Both the position numbers and the translations under genes were made by a program. Of a DNA stretch of 64,000 bases, positions 52,263-60,833 are shown one piece after another. The notes under the pieces were generated by a model. That model was given only the letters and a program-made list of their open reading frames with translations. It ran no database searches and was not told the origin of the DNA. Position 1 is the stretch's first letter. The number at the start of each line of letters is the position of its first letter. The stretch is taken from positions 1 to 64,000 of the forward strand of contig JABSQH010000011.1 in assembly GCA_013213745.1 (NCBI GenBank). The letters are read 5' to 3'. The DNA is from Ilumatobacteraceae bacterium (GTDB lineage Bacteria > Actinomycetota > Acidimicrobiia > Acidimicrobiales > Ilumatobacteraceae).

Positions 52263-55200
52263 CGGTGTCCTCGACAATCGGATCCGGCGGCGCGAACCAA
52301 CGACCGGCGCGCTCGTCGTGGCGCTTGTGCAGCCAGGCTCGATGGAGTTCGCCGGTACCCAGCCCATCGGGTTCGCAATACGGGCAGTCGACGTACAGTC
52401 GCCAACCCGGGCGAGCGGGGTGGTGGGGAAACCATCCTGCCTCGATGCCGTCGACCGTGTGGGCGATGGCATCGGTGGCACGCATCATGGTCGGGTCGTC
52501 GAAGTCGATGCCGATGCGGCGGTAGTCGTTGCGGACGAAGAATCCGTACTCGGCACGCACGGGAGCGTCGGATTGGGACCACTGGGCCGCGGCGGCGGCA
52601 TAGGTGGCCAGCTGGAATCGGCGCCCCCCGAGAGTGGGGTCGTCGTTGTCGAGTCCGCGCAGGTCGCGGTCGCTGCCCGTCTTGTGATCGGTGACGATCA
52701 CCGCACCGTCGGTGGCTCGATCGATGCGATCGATGGTGCCGTGGACGCGCAGTCGGCGTTCGCCCGTGAGTTCGATCGATGCCTCGTCGAATACCACCTC
52801 GGATCCTGCGATGTGGCTGCGGCGAGCTGCGACGAGCGCGCCGTCGGTCACAAGCCAACCGAGGAGGTCGTTGCGCATCTCGTCGCGGCGGTCGGCCCAG
52901 GAGGCGGGACGGCCCACCCGGCCACGTCGCTCGAGGTCGGCGCACACTGCATCGAAGGCATCGAGCAGCGCGTCGCAATGCTCGTCGCCCCACCCCGTCG
53001 GGCCCGGTTGGGGCAGGTCGCCCGCCAACACGGCTCGATGAAATCGATCGAGTGCAGCGTGCAGCGCGGTCCCGCGATCGACGGGCTGGAGATGGAGGTT
53101 GCCACCGACCTCGTCGAGCGCCGACACGCCGAGGAGGTGCCGCACGAAGTAGGCGTGTGGGCAGCGCGCCCATTGTTCGAGCCGACTTGGCGACAGCGGT
53201 GGGGCGTGGGCGGTGAGCGACGGGAGGCTGACCGCACTGAGATCGCCATCGAACTCGGTGAGTTGCGCCGCCGCGCGCGCCGAGGTCAGTTCGGCGCCGC
53301 GGCGCGTGATCGGGTCGATATCGGCACCCAGGTCGTCGAGCGTGGTGCCGCTGCGTTGGCGGGCGAGCACGGTGCGCCAACGATGCTCGGCGGGGCTCGC
53401 CGGAAAGTCGACGGTGAGCAGGCCGCCGGTGGCTGACGCGACATGCCGCGCCTGCTCGCCGAACCATGGCCGGATCCACGGTGACGGTGTGCGTTCGGCG
53501 GTGTGGCGCAGGTCGCCTCGTGGTGCGGTGATGGTGACGGCGCATCGTTCGACGAGTTCGTCGAAGCGCCGACGGAGCTGGCGGGTGTGGTCGTCGCTGG
53601 TAGGAAGGCCGGCGGCGAGTCGACGTCGGTCGTCGAGGACCGGGTCGGGGGTCGGGCGGGGCGGGAGCGTGGTGTCGGCGGCGCCCACGACGACGGCGGC
53701 GTCGACGTCGATGCCGAGTGTGCCGTGCAGCGAGCACACCGTGACGCCGTGCCCGACGCGGCCTTCCGTGGTCGGGGCATCGTCGACCTCTCCGGCAAGG
53801 GCGAGTGCGAAACGCGCCCGTGACACTGGCCGGGCGGCGTCGAGCTGGTCGAGATCGGTGATGTGCTGCAGCGCCAGATCGAGGGCCTCGTCGGCGCGCA
53901 CCTCGGGTTCAGCCAGATGAGACCGGTAGTCGGCGCCGAGGAGGCGGGTCACCTCGGCGCGCGCCCACTGCGTCCACTCGGACCACGTGCGCACGCGATC
54001 GTCGAGTGCGTTCTCGAGCTGACCGACGAACTCGAGCAACGACGCCGCGGCCGTGCCCCACCGCGGATCGTCGAGATACGGGTCGAGGCGGTCGTGCCAG
54101 TCGTCGGGTCCGACGACCCCGGCCAGCCGTGCGATGCGCTCCCACTCGGTGGTCGGTGCGAGCGCCTCGCGGCTGTGGATCGGGGCGCCCGCCAACATGG
54201 CGAACAGCTCCCGCCGGCGCACCCCGTGTCGTCCGAGGTCGAGCAGGTCGAGCAGCACCCGCGGCGCCACGCGTTCGTGCAGTGGGGTGCCACCGCGCCC
54301 GTTCCAGGCGATTCCGGCCGCCTCGAGGTGATGCACGAGGAGGCGGGCGTACGGCACGAGCGTGGGCCACACCACGGCAATGCGGTCGAGCGGCACGCCA
54401 TCGCGAGCCAACCTGACGACGGAACGAGCGGCCCAGCGGCACTCGTCGTCGGCGTCGGTGGTGGAGATGATGATCGGTTCCGGCGACGCAATGGCCGCGC
54501 CCGTCGCGTCGCCGCCCATGGTCGTCGATGCCAGACGGTCGGCGAGATCGGTCGCCGCTGCGGTGATGACGAGGTGGACGTCGGTTGCTGCGCCGATCGC
54601 CGCAACGAGTTCGATGGCTCGCCCGTCGAGCGCTTCGACGAGGTACACCACCATCGGCTGGGGCGTGCGCTGGCCGGTGCGCACTGCGTCGGTGGCCGCG
54701 GCGAGTGCGTCGGCTTCGTCGTACCACGCTGTCGACAGTCGATCGTGGGCATCGTTGATCGTGCCGGCTAATGACGCCGCCTGCGGGATGCCGGCGACGA
54801 GCCGGCGTGCGGCATCGGGGCCGGCGATGCGCAGCTCCCGGTAGGCGGCGCGCACGGCGCGCACCGACGTCGGATGCAACGCCGCGTTGCCCAGCTCTCC
54901 GGGTTGCTCGCGGAGCGCGTCGGCGAGGACCTGCTCGAGTACAGGGTTCGACGCCGCGACACGTCCGGCGAGCATCGGGTGTCCGGCCGCCAACTCGCCC
55001 GCGAGGCGGCCGATCGTGGGGGCGTCGATCCCGGCGACGCCGGTGCGCCCGAGCGCGCGCCGGGCCATCACACCGCTCATGGCATTTGGCGCCAACAGGG
55101 TCACCGGAGCCAGCGGATCACCCGCCTGCAGCATGGCGACGGCCTGCGCCAGAGCATGCGGCGCTTGCGCGGCGGTGATCAGCGTGTGCGTGACAGCCAT
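52252..55200 (-). CDS. PD-(D/E)XK nuclease, AddB-like partner
   Basis: A 982-residue protein. The N-terminal two thirds resemble the AddB/RecC helicase-like region but no Walker A (GxGKT) is visible; VTLLAPNAMSGVMARRAL stands where it might be. The C-terminal nuclease begins SRLEQWARCPHAYFVRHLLGV and contains HGTIDRIDRATDGAVIVTDHKTGSD. Cys in WARCPHAYF and DCPYCEPDG could bind an iron-sulfur cluster as in AddB, but only three are seen. It likely serves with the downstream AddA-like protein in end resection. ATG 55200 (MAVTHTLITAAQ) was chosen; sequence upstream in frame is unlike the family. Confidence 0.75.
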   Translation of the reverse strand: MAVTHTLITAAQAPHALAQAVAMLQAGDPLAPVTLLAPNAMSGVMARRALGRTGVAGIDAPTIGRLAGELAAGHPMLAGRVAASNPVLEQVLADALREQPGELGNAALHPTSVRAVRAAYRELRIAGPDAARRLVAGIPQAASLAGTINDAHDRLSTAWYDEADALAAATDAVRTGQRTPQPMVVYLVEALDGRAIELVAAIGAATDVHLVITAAATDLADRLASTTMGGDATGAAIASPEPIIISTTDADDECRWAARSVVRLARDGVPLDRIAVVWPTLVPYARLLVHHLEAAGIAWNGRGGTPLHERVAPRVLLDLLDLGRHGVRRRELFAMLAGAPIHSREALAPTTEWERIARLAGVVGPDDWHDRLDPYLDDPRWGTAAASLLEFVGQLENALDDRVRTWSEWTQWARAEVTRLLGADYRSHLAEPEVRADEALDLALQHITDLDQLDAARPVSRARFALALAGEVDDAPTTEGRVGHGVTVCSLHGTLGIDVDAAVVVGAADTTLPPRPTPDPVLDDRRRLAAGLPTSDDHTRQLRRRFDELVERCAVTITAPRGDLRHTAERTPSPWIRPWFGEQARHVASATGGLLTVDFPASPAEHRWRTVLARQRSGTTLDDLGADIDPITRRGAELTSARAAAQLTEFDGDLSAVSLPSLTAHAPPLSPSRLEQWARCPHAYFVRHLLGVSALDEVGGNLHLQPVDRGTALHAALDRFHRAVLAGDLPQPGPTGWGDEHCDALLDAFDAVCADLERRGRVGRPASWADRRDEMRNDLLGWLVTDGALVAARRSHIAGSEVVFDEASIELTGERRLRVHGTIDRIDRATDGAVIVTDHKTGSDRDLRGLDNDDPTLGGRRFQLATYAAAAAQWSQSDAPVRAEYGFFVRNDYRRIGIDFDDPTMMRATDAIAHTVDGIEAGWFPHHPARPGWRLYVDCPYCEPDGLGTGELHRAWLHKRHDERAGRWFAPPDPIVEDTDDR

Positions 55201-55225
55201 CGTCGACCAGCGTACGAATGGGGTG

Positions 55226-56230
55226 TCACGCGGTGCGCCCCACCGGGAGCACGACACAACCGTCGGCAGAGAGTTGATCGGCGAGTGCGGCGCGGTGTTG
55301 GTCGTCGCGAGCGAGGGCCACGATCGACCCACCTGAACCTGTGGAATTGGCGGCGCCGCCCGAGGCCCGCACGATCTCCACCGAGCGCCGCTGGCCGGTC
55401 GTTGCCGTGGTGATGCTCAGCCGGGTGTCGAAGGTGTCGTCGATCGCGCCCGCCAAAGCAGAGTGGTCGCCGTGTTCAATGGCCGCGGCGGCTCGCCGGG
55501 CACAATCGGCGAGCGTCACCATCGCGGCGAGCACGCGTTCATCGCCGCTCCGAAAGCGGGAGCGGAGGTCGTTGTGCAGGAGGTGGCTCGGTTCGGCCTC
55601 GTGCGGACGTGTGGCCACGACGAGCGAGGCGAGGTGATCCCACCGAACCGGGCGATACGACCCCGCTGTGAGCCCACCGACGACGCGCTGGTCGTCGGCA
55701 CCGAACTCCATCAGTACCGGACCGGCATAGGCCTGCACGACTCGGTCTTGCAGACCTGCGCCGATGTCGAGCTCGTCGGTCTCGACCGAGAGGGCCAGCG
55801 AGGCCAACTCGTCGTTCGACGGGGGAGCGAGCTCGTTGATGTCGTAGAGACATCGCAGGGCTGCGATGACGATCGCCGACGAGCCGCCCAGCCCGACCGA
55901 CCGCGGGATCGAGGTCGACAGCCGGATGGCGACGGGTCGAGGTTGGTGACTGGTGTGTGCGGCGAAGCGGCGGAGCGTGGCCAGCAAAAGGGGCCGGCTG
56001 CCCCGGTAGCCGAATCGGTCGACGTGTTCGGCGAGATCGGCCCACGTGGTGAACGTGTCGTCGTCGGTCGGCGCAGGATCGATCTCGAATCGTGCGTGGG
56101 CATCGACGCGCACGGTGGCTCGACAGGCATCGACGGGAACGGCGACGACCGCGCCGCCATAGCCGTCGGAGGGGTTTCCGGCGATCGCCGCCCGCGCTGG
56201 GCAGTGATGTTGGACGGTGGGCGCGGTCAC
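55226..56230 (-). CDS. GHMP kinase, glucuronokinase-like
   Basis: At 334 residues it opens CPARAAIAGNPSDGYGGAVVAVPV, the N-terminal pattern shared with glucuronokinases. The ATP loop is STSIPRSVGLGGSSAIVIAAL, and the C-terminal GHMP motif is RASGGAANSTGSGGSIVALA. It phosphorylates a sugar or similar small alcohol; glucuronate is only a guess from the N-terminal motif. Its GTG overlaps the rpe stop (GTGA), so it is coupled to a pentose-phosphate enzyme. Confidence 0.75.
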   Translation of the reverse strand: MTAPTVQHHCPARAAIAGNPSDGYGGAVVAVPVDACRATVRVDAHARFEIDPAPTDDDTFTTWADLAEHVDRFGYRGSRPLLLATLRRFAAHTSHQPRPVAIRLSTSIPRSVGLGGSSAIVIAALRCLYDINELAPPSNDELASLALSVETDELDIGAGLQDRVVQAYAGPVLMEFGADDQRVVGGLTAGSYRPVRWDHLASLVVATRPHEAEPSHLLHNDLRSRFRSGDERVLAAMVTLADCARRAAAAIEHGDHSALAGAIDDTFDTRLSITTATTGQRRSVEIVRASGGAANSTGSGGSIVALARDDQHRAALADQLSADGCVVLPVGRTA

Positions 56231-56907
56231 ACCGCCGCGTGCGCTCGCTGGCGAAGATCGGCGACGGCGTGAGCCAGCCCGTCGGGGTCGCGGTACAACG
56301 CACTGCCGGCGACGAACACGTTGGCTCCTGCTGCGGCGGCGCCGGCGATCGTCGCCGGGCCGATGCCGCCGTCGACCTCGACATCGACCGCATCGCCGCG
56401 TCCGGCGCGTTCGATCATCGCTCGCACTTCGGCGATCTTCGGCTCCATCGAGGCGATGTACTGCTGGCCACCGAAGCCCGGATTGACGGTCATGACCAGC
56501 ACCATCTCGACGAGATCGAGGACGTGGGCGACATGGTTCGCCGGCGTCGCCGGGTTGAGCGCCACCGCCGCTGCCGCGCCGAGATCGTTGATCTCGCCGA
56601 GCACGCGGTGCAGGTGTGTGCACGCCTCGGCGTGCACGATGAGGCGCCGACACCCCGCATCGATGTACTCGCGAGCCATCTGCTCGGGGGTGTACACCAT
56701 GAGGTGCGCCTCGAACGGCACGGTGGCGTGCGGCCGACAGGCGGCGATCACGTCGGGTCCGAACGTGATGTTCGGGACGAATTGGCCGTCCATCACGTCG
56801 AACTGGATCACATCGACGCCGGCGGCCTCCAGTGCGGCCACCTCGTCACCGAGTTTGGCGAAGTCGGCCGGCAGCACCGACGGGACGATCTGGATCGGCC
56901 GGCTCAT
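56227..56907 (-). CDS. rpe: Ribulose-phosphate 3-epimerase
   Basis: A 226-residue TIM barrel: IVPSVLPADFAKLGDEV, VIQFDVMDGQFVPNITFGPDVI with metal-binding Asp/His positions, HLMVYTPEQM, LVMTVNPGFGGQQYIASM and VEVDGGIGPATI. It interconverts ribulose 5-phosphate and xylulose 5-phosphate. Its ATG overlaps the stop of the small upstream gene, and its stop overlaps the GHMP kinase start, so three genes are tightly coupled. Confidence 0.94.
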   Translation of the reverse strand: MSRPIQIVPSVLPADFAKLGDEVAALEAAGVDVIQFDVMDGQFVPNITFGPDVIAACRPHATVPFEAHLMVYTPEQMAREYIDAGCRRLIVHAEACTHLHRVLGEINDLGAAAAVALNPATPANHVAHVLDLVEMVLVMTVNPGFGGQQYIASMEPKIAEVRAMIERAGRGDAVDVEVDGGIGPATIAGAAAAGANVFVAGSALYRDPDGLAHAVADLRQRAHAAV

Positions 56908-57125
56908 GTTTCGCTCTCGTCGCGCTGGTCGGTATCCCATTCGTCGTCGGCCTCGGCCCACGCCTCGTTGCGCTCGTCGACGCGTTCTTGCCAGCGCTCG
57001 GCCTCGGCCCGTGACTTGTATGGACCCATCGTCTGAGCGCCGGGGCCGCGTTCGCTGGCGCGGACAGCCCTGCCGTGCGAGAGATCCCAGTACCAGCGCT
57101 CGTCGTCGTCTGATGGTCCGCTCAT
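56904..57125 (-). CDS. Small conserved acidic protein, unknown function
   Basis: A 73-residue hydrophilic protein: MSGPSDDDERWYWDLSHGRAV, RGPGAQTMGPYKSRAEAERWQERVDERNEAWAEADDEWD. The aromatic WYWDL opening and GPY-x-SRAEAE-x-W block look like a conserved actinobacterial hypothetical I have met without a known role. The centre could be a short SPOR-like or helical module. It is coupled to rpe by an ATGA overlap and divergent from the methyltransferase gene by 60 bp. Confidence 0.7.
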   Translation of the reverse strand: MSGPSDDDERWYWDLSHGRAVRASERGPGAQTMGPYKSRAEAERWQERVDERNEAWAEADDEWDTDQRDESET

Positions 57126-57173
57126 GGTTCCAGTGTCGCGCACCGCGTCGTCCGCGAGTGAGAGCGGTGGCCC

Positions 57174-57179
57174 TACGCT
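57174..57179 (+). promoter_or_regulatory. -10 box TACGCT upstream of the RNA methyltransferase gene
   Basis: TACGCT, six bases, then GTG 57186. It supports a leaderless start. Confidence 0.4.
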
Positions 57180-57185
57180 CGGCAT

Positions 57186-58385
57186 GTGCTGTTGCATGCC
57201 GAGCGACTCGTGGCGGGTGGTCGGGCGTTGTCTCGACTCGACGACGGGCGAGTGGTGTTCGTCGACGGCGCACTCCCCGGCGAGGTCGTCGAGGTCGTGC
57301 TGTCGCGTGATCGCTCCGACTTCGCTGAAGCGCAGCTGGTGCGGGTCGTCGAACCCGTTCCGGCCCGCTGGGAACCGCAGTGCCCGTATCGGCTGGCTGG
57401 GTGCGGTGGATGTGATTGGATGCATCTCGAGTCGACGGCTCAGCTCCCCGCCAAGGTCGGCATCGTCGTCGACGCCTTCGCCCGTACGGGTCGACTGCCT
57501 GCCGATGACATCGCCGAGATGATCTCAGTCGGTGGCGCAGTGCCGTCGACTCGGTATCGCACGACCGTGCGCGTGGTGGGCGGTCCAGATGGCCGTGTCG
57601 GTTTTCGCGCGGCCGGCTCGCACGACGTCGTCGGCGTCGACGATTGCCCGGTCGCCGTTGATGAATTGGTCGACGCACTCGCGCAGACGCGCATCGAGCC
57701 CGACGTCGAGCTGACGTTGCGCGTATCGGCGTTCAACGGGGCGCGGACCGCATGGTGGAGCGCGCCCAAGCGACGACGCCAGAGTCGGAAACCGCGCCGG
57801 CCTGTGATTCCCGCCGACATCGCCACCGGACGTGGAGCCTCGCTCGTCGAGCGGGTCGCCGGCGCCGAGCTTCGCGTGTCGGCCGCCTCGTTCTTTCAGG
57901 CGAGCCACGCCGGTGCAGAGCTGCTCGTCGATGCGGTGCAGCGCGCCGCTCCTGAGGCCGCCACGGCGGAGCACGCGGTCGATGCCTATGGCGGCGTCGG
58001 GTTGTTTGCAGCCACCGTGCTCGCCGACGCCGCCCATGTGACACTCGTCGAGACCTCACCCACCGCGTGCGATGACGCTCGGCACAACCTGTCGTGCCGC
58101 AACGCGACCGTGCAACGCTCAGATGTCGGCGCATGGGAGGCCACCGGTCGCGTCGATCTGGTCATCGCCGATCCCGCCCGGGACGGGCTTCGCCGGCGCG
58201 GTGTTGCCGCTCTGGCGGCCGCTGGCGCGCCGATCGTCGTGTTGGTGAGCTGCGATCCCGTCGCCGGCGCCCGCGACGTGCGCGGGCTGATCGATGCGGG
58301 GTACCGCATCGACGGCATCGAGGTGCTCGATCTGTTCCCGCAGACCCACCATCTTGAGGTCGTGAGTCGACTCGTGCGAGAATGA
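57186..58385 (+). CDS. RNA (uracil-5-)-methyltransferase, TrmA/RlmD family
   Basis: A 399-residue protein. A TRAM-like N-terminus (LVAGGRALSRLDDGRVVFVDGALPGEVVEVVL) is followed by a [4Fe-4S] motif (CPYRLAGCGGCDWMH plus CPV near 152) and a class I methyltransferase domain: FFQASHAGAELLVDAV, VDAYGGVGLFAATVLADAAHVTLVE, IADPARDGLRRRG, and the catalytic-Cys motif VLVSCDPVAGARD. It makes 5-methyluridine in rRNA or tRNA; the target base cannot be assigned here. A basic insert (KRRRQSRKPRRP) is unusual. Confidence 0.88.
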   Translation: MLLHAERLVAGGRALSRLDDGRVVFVDGALPGEVVEVVLSRDRSDFAEAQLVRVVEPVPARWEPQCPYRLAGCGGCDWMHLESTAQLPAKVGIVVDAFARTGRLPADDIAEMISVGGAVPSTRYRTTVRVVGGPDGRVGFRAAGSHDVVGVDDCPVAVDELVDALAQTRIEPDVELTLRVSAFNGARTAWWSAPKRRRQSRKPRRPVIPADIATGRGASLVERVAGAELRVSAASFFQASHAGAELLVDAVQRAAPEAATAEHAVDAYGGVGLFAATVLADAAHVTLVETSPTACDDARHNLSCRNATVQRSDVGAWEATGRVDLVIADPARDGLRRRGVAALAAAGAPIVVLVSCDPVAGARDVRGLIDAGYRIDGIEVLDLFPQTHHLEVVSRLVRE

Positions 58386-58413
58386 TGTCATCCGGCCCCG
58401 CCGGTGGATCCGT

Positions 58414-59001
58414 ATGGAAGATGTGAGGCAGGACTACGTCGAGGCTTCTGACGCGGCATTGGTGGTGGCCATCGGCCGCTATCAGCAGGCGGCGCTCGCC
58501 GAGGCCTACCGGCGTCATGCCGGCGCGGTGTTCGGTTTGGCGAAACGCCTGCTCAGCGATACTTCGCGGGCCGAAGAAATCGTGCAAGAGGTGTTCGTTC
58601 GACTGTGGAACGACCCCAGCCGGTTCGATCCTGAGCGCGGGACCTTGCGCAGCTTTCTGCTGGCCACCACGCACGGGCGTTCGGTCGACCTGATTCGCTC
58701 CGATGCGGCGCGGAGAGCGCGCGAGGAGCGCGAAGCCCGGGAGCAGGCCGACGGCGGCTACGACCTCGCCCGCGAGGTCTGGGACATGGCACTTGCGGGC
58801 CACGTGCGTGACGCGCTCGAAGCGCTGGCGCCGGGCGAACGCGAAGCCATCGAGCTGGCCTACTTCGGTGGCCGCACCTACAAGGAAGTGGCCGACGAGC
58901 TCGGTCAGCCGGAAGGAACTGTGAAGAGTCGGATCCGCAGCGGGTTGAAGCACTTGCGGCAGGAATTACTGGAGGCCGGGGTCTCCAGTGGAACGGCGTG
59001 A
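58414..59001 (+). CDS. ECF-type RNA polymerase sigma factor
   Basis: A 195-residue protein. Sigma region 2: YQQAALAEAYRRHAGAVFGLAKRLLSDTSRAEEIVQEVFVRLWNDPSRFDPERGTLRSFLLATTHGRSVDLIR (in outline). Region 4: LEALAPGEREAIELAYFGGRTYKEVADELGQPEGTVKSRIRSGLKHLRQEL. It resembles SigK/RpoE-type factors. The anti-sigma gene follows at once, which implies release by an outside signal. Confidence 0.93.
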   Translation: MEDVRQDYVEASDAALVVAIGRYQQAALAEAYRRHAGAVFGLAKRLLSDTSRAEEIVQEVFVRLWNDPSRFDPERGTLRSFLLATTHGRSVDLIRSDAARRAREEREAREQADGGYDLAREVWDMALAGHVRDALEALAPGEREAIELAYFGGRTYKEVADELGQPEGTVKSRIRSGLKHLRQELLEAGVSSGTA

Positions 59002-59016
59002 CCGGTGGGTGAGAAC

Positions 59017-59844
59017 ATGGACGACATGACCGACTGCAACGACATCTACGAGCTCGACGAGCTCCTCGGTGCGTATGCCCTCGACGCGGTCGACCCCGAC
59101 GAGGCCCGCCGGGTCGAGGACTACCTTGCGATCAATCCGAAAGCGGCAACCGAGGTGGCCGATCACCGCGAGGTGGCGACGATGCTTGCGTTCACCGGCA
59201 TGGAGGCGCCCGACGACCTGTGGGACCGCATTGCCAGCGAGCTCGACGACGGCCCGGAGCAGCCTGCGCCGGGCCCCGAGCTCCAACGGATCATTCACGC
59301 CACCCCCACCGTTGCGGTCACGCCCGCTGTGCCGGCCGTCGAGCCGAAGAGCACAGCGGTGCGCTCGCTCGACGACGCTCGCCAGCGGCGCCGATGGTCG
59401 TCATCGGTCGCCTGGCTGGCCGGTTCGGCCGCAGCAGCGATCGTTGCCGTCATGGCGATCACCGTGGTCGTCACCGACCGCGCCGATGCGCCGACCGATC
59501 CGCTGGCGGCGGCGATCGAGACCGCTAGGGCAGATCGTGACTCGGTCGAGACGACCCTGGTCGCAGAAAACTCCGACGCCACTGCGGACGCGGTGATCGA
59601 CCAAGACGGGCACGGCTACCTCGAAGCCCGTGCGCTGCCGACCCTGACCGACGACCAGACCTATCAGTTGTGGGGTGTGGTCTCTGACGCCCAGGTGATT
59701 TCACTTGGCATTCTCGGACCGAACCCCGAACTCGAGACGTTCACGGTCGAGGGTGAAGTGTCCGCCTTGGCGATCACCATCGAGGATGCACCCGGAGTAA
59801 TCGCCGACGGCAACCCCGACGGCGCCTTCGTCGGCACGTTCTAG
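59017..59844 (+). CDS. Anti-sigma factor, RskA-like
   Basis: A 275-residue protein. The N-terminal anti-sigma domain reads ELDELLGAYALDAVDPDEARRVEDYLAINP, without the HxxxCxxC zinc motif. One membrane helix lies near residues 130-150 (WLAGSAAAAIVAVMAITVVVT). The extracytoplasmic RskA-type domain contains LPTLTDDQTYQLWGVVSDAQVISLGILG. It holds the upstream sigma factor at the membrane. ATG 59017 follows the purine-rich GGTGGGTGAG; GTG 59005 and ATG 59026 are alternatives. Confidence 0.88.
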   Translation: MDDMTDCNDIYELDELLGAYALDAVDPDEARRVEDYLAINPKAATEVADHREVATMLAFTGMEAPDDLWDRIASELDDGPEQPAPGPELQRIIHATPTVAVTPAVPAVEPKSTAVRSLDDARQRRRWSSSVAWLAGSAAAAIVAVMAITVVVTDRADAPTDPLAAAIETARADRDSVETTLVAENSDATADAVIDQDGHGYLEARALPTLTDDQTYQLWGVVSDAQVISLGILGPNPELETFTVEGEVSALAITIEDAPGVIADGNPDGAFVGTF

Positions 59845-59862
59845 CGCTGGCACACTCTGGGC

Positions 59863-60762
59863 GTGATCACGCCCAGACCATCATCGGCCGTCGCTGACGC
59901 ACAGCGCGTCGGACAGCCGGTCGTCGCGCTCGAATCGACGATCTTCTCCAACCTGGGGCTGCCGTCGCCCGACAACGAGATCGCCCTCGAGCGATGCCTT
60001 GGTGCCGTCGCCGACGGCGGGGCCGTCCCCGCCGTGACCGCCGTGCTCGATGGCGAGGTCCGACTCGGTTTGGACGATCACGAGTACTCACGGATTCTCG
60101 GCGTTGCCCAGAAGATGGCCGAGCGCGACGTGCCGGTCGCAGTGGCGCAGCGATGGGACGTCGGAGCGTCGACCGTGTCGGCGTCGGTGGCGATTGCGGC
60201 CGCCGGTGGAGTATCGGTGTTCGCCACCGGCGGCATTGGTGGTGTGCACCGTGGGCTCGACAGTTTCGATGTCTCGGCCGACCTCGATGCCATCGGCAAC
60301 CATCGCGTCGTCACGGTGTCGGCTGGGGCCAAAGCGTTCCTCGATCTCCGCAAGACCCTCGAATATCTGGAGACGATCGGGGTGCCCGTCCTCGGGTGGC
60401 GCCACGGTGACTTCCCGGCCTTCTACACCCGCAGTTCGGGACTGCACGTCGCCCACCGCGTCGAGTCCGCAAACGAGGTCGCAGCGGTCCTCGCTGCGGC
60501 GACGCGGCCGACAGGTGGCGTGTTGTTGGCGGTGCCGATTCCGGAACACGCGGCGCTCGACCGCGCCGAGATCGATGCGGCGATCACGTCGGCGCTCGAG
60601 GCAGCGGATGCCGCTGGCGTCGGTGGAGCAGCGGTGACGCCGTACGTGCTCGAGCGGATTGCCGCCGTCACCGAGGGCCGCAGCATCCCGGCCAATCTCG
60701 CCCTCGCCGAGAACAACGCCCGCGTTGCCGCCGAGATCGCGGTCGCCATCGCTCGGTTCTGA
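59863..60762 (+). CDS. psuG: Pseudouridine-5'-phosphate glycosidase
   Basis: A 299-residue protein: VVALESTIFSNLGLPSPDNEIALERCLGAVADGGAVPAVTAVLDG (in outline), GASTVSASVAIAAAGGVSVFATGGIGGVHRG, LGWRHGDFPAFYTRSSG and YVLERIAAVTEGRSIPANLALAENNARVAAEIA, all typical of PsuG. It splits pseudouridine 5'-phosphate into uracil and ribose 5-phosphate. No pseudouridine kinase (psuK) is adjacent. GTG start after CACACT plus six bases. Confidence 0.94.
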   Translation: MITPRPSSAVADAQRVGQPVVALESTIFSNLGLPSPDNEIALERCLGAVADGGAVPAVTAVLDGEVRLGLDDHEYSRILGVAQKMAERDVPVAVAQRWDVGASTVSASVAIAAAGGVSVFATGGIGGVHRGLDSFDVSADLDAIGNHRVVTVSAGAKAFLDLRKTLEYLETIGVPVLGWRHGDFPAFYTRSSGLHVAHRVESANEVAAVLAAATRPTGGVLLAVPIPEHAALDRAEIDAAITSALEAADAAGVGGAAVTPYVLERIAAVTEGRSIPANLALAENNARVAAEIAVAIARF

Positions 60763-60771
60763 GTGATGAGA

Positions 60772-60830
60772 CAACTGGTGCCAGGCGCCAGTTGGCGCAT
60801 GCGACAGTCGGTGCCTGGCACCAGATGTCG
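60772..60830. repeat. Palindromic repeat B, two units after psuG
   Basis: Unit one runs 60772-60794 (CAACTGGTGCC and GGCGCCAGTTG, one mismatch). Unit two runs 60802-60830 (CGACAGTCGGTGCC and GGCACCAGATGTCG, two or three mismatches). The shared core is GGTGCC-x-GGCACC, as at 40614. They fill the gap between convergent psuG and the flavodoxin-like gene. Confidence 0.65.
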
Positions 60831-60833
60831 CTG

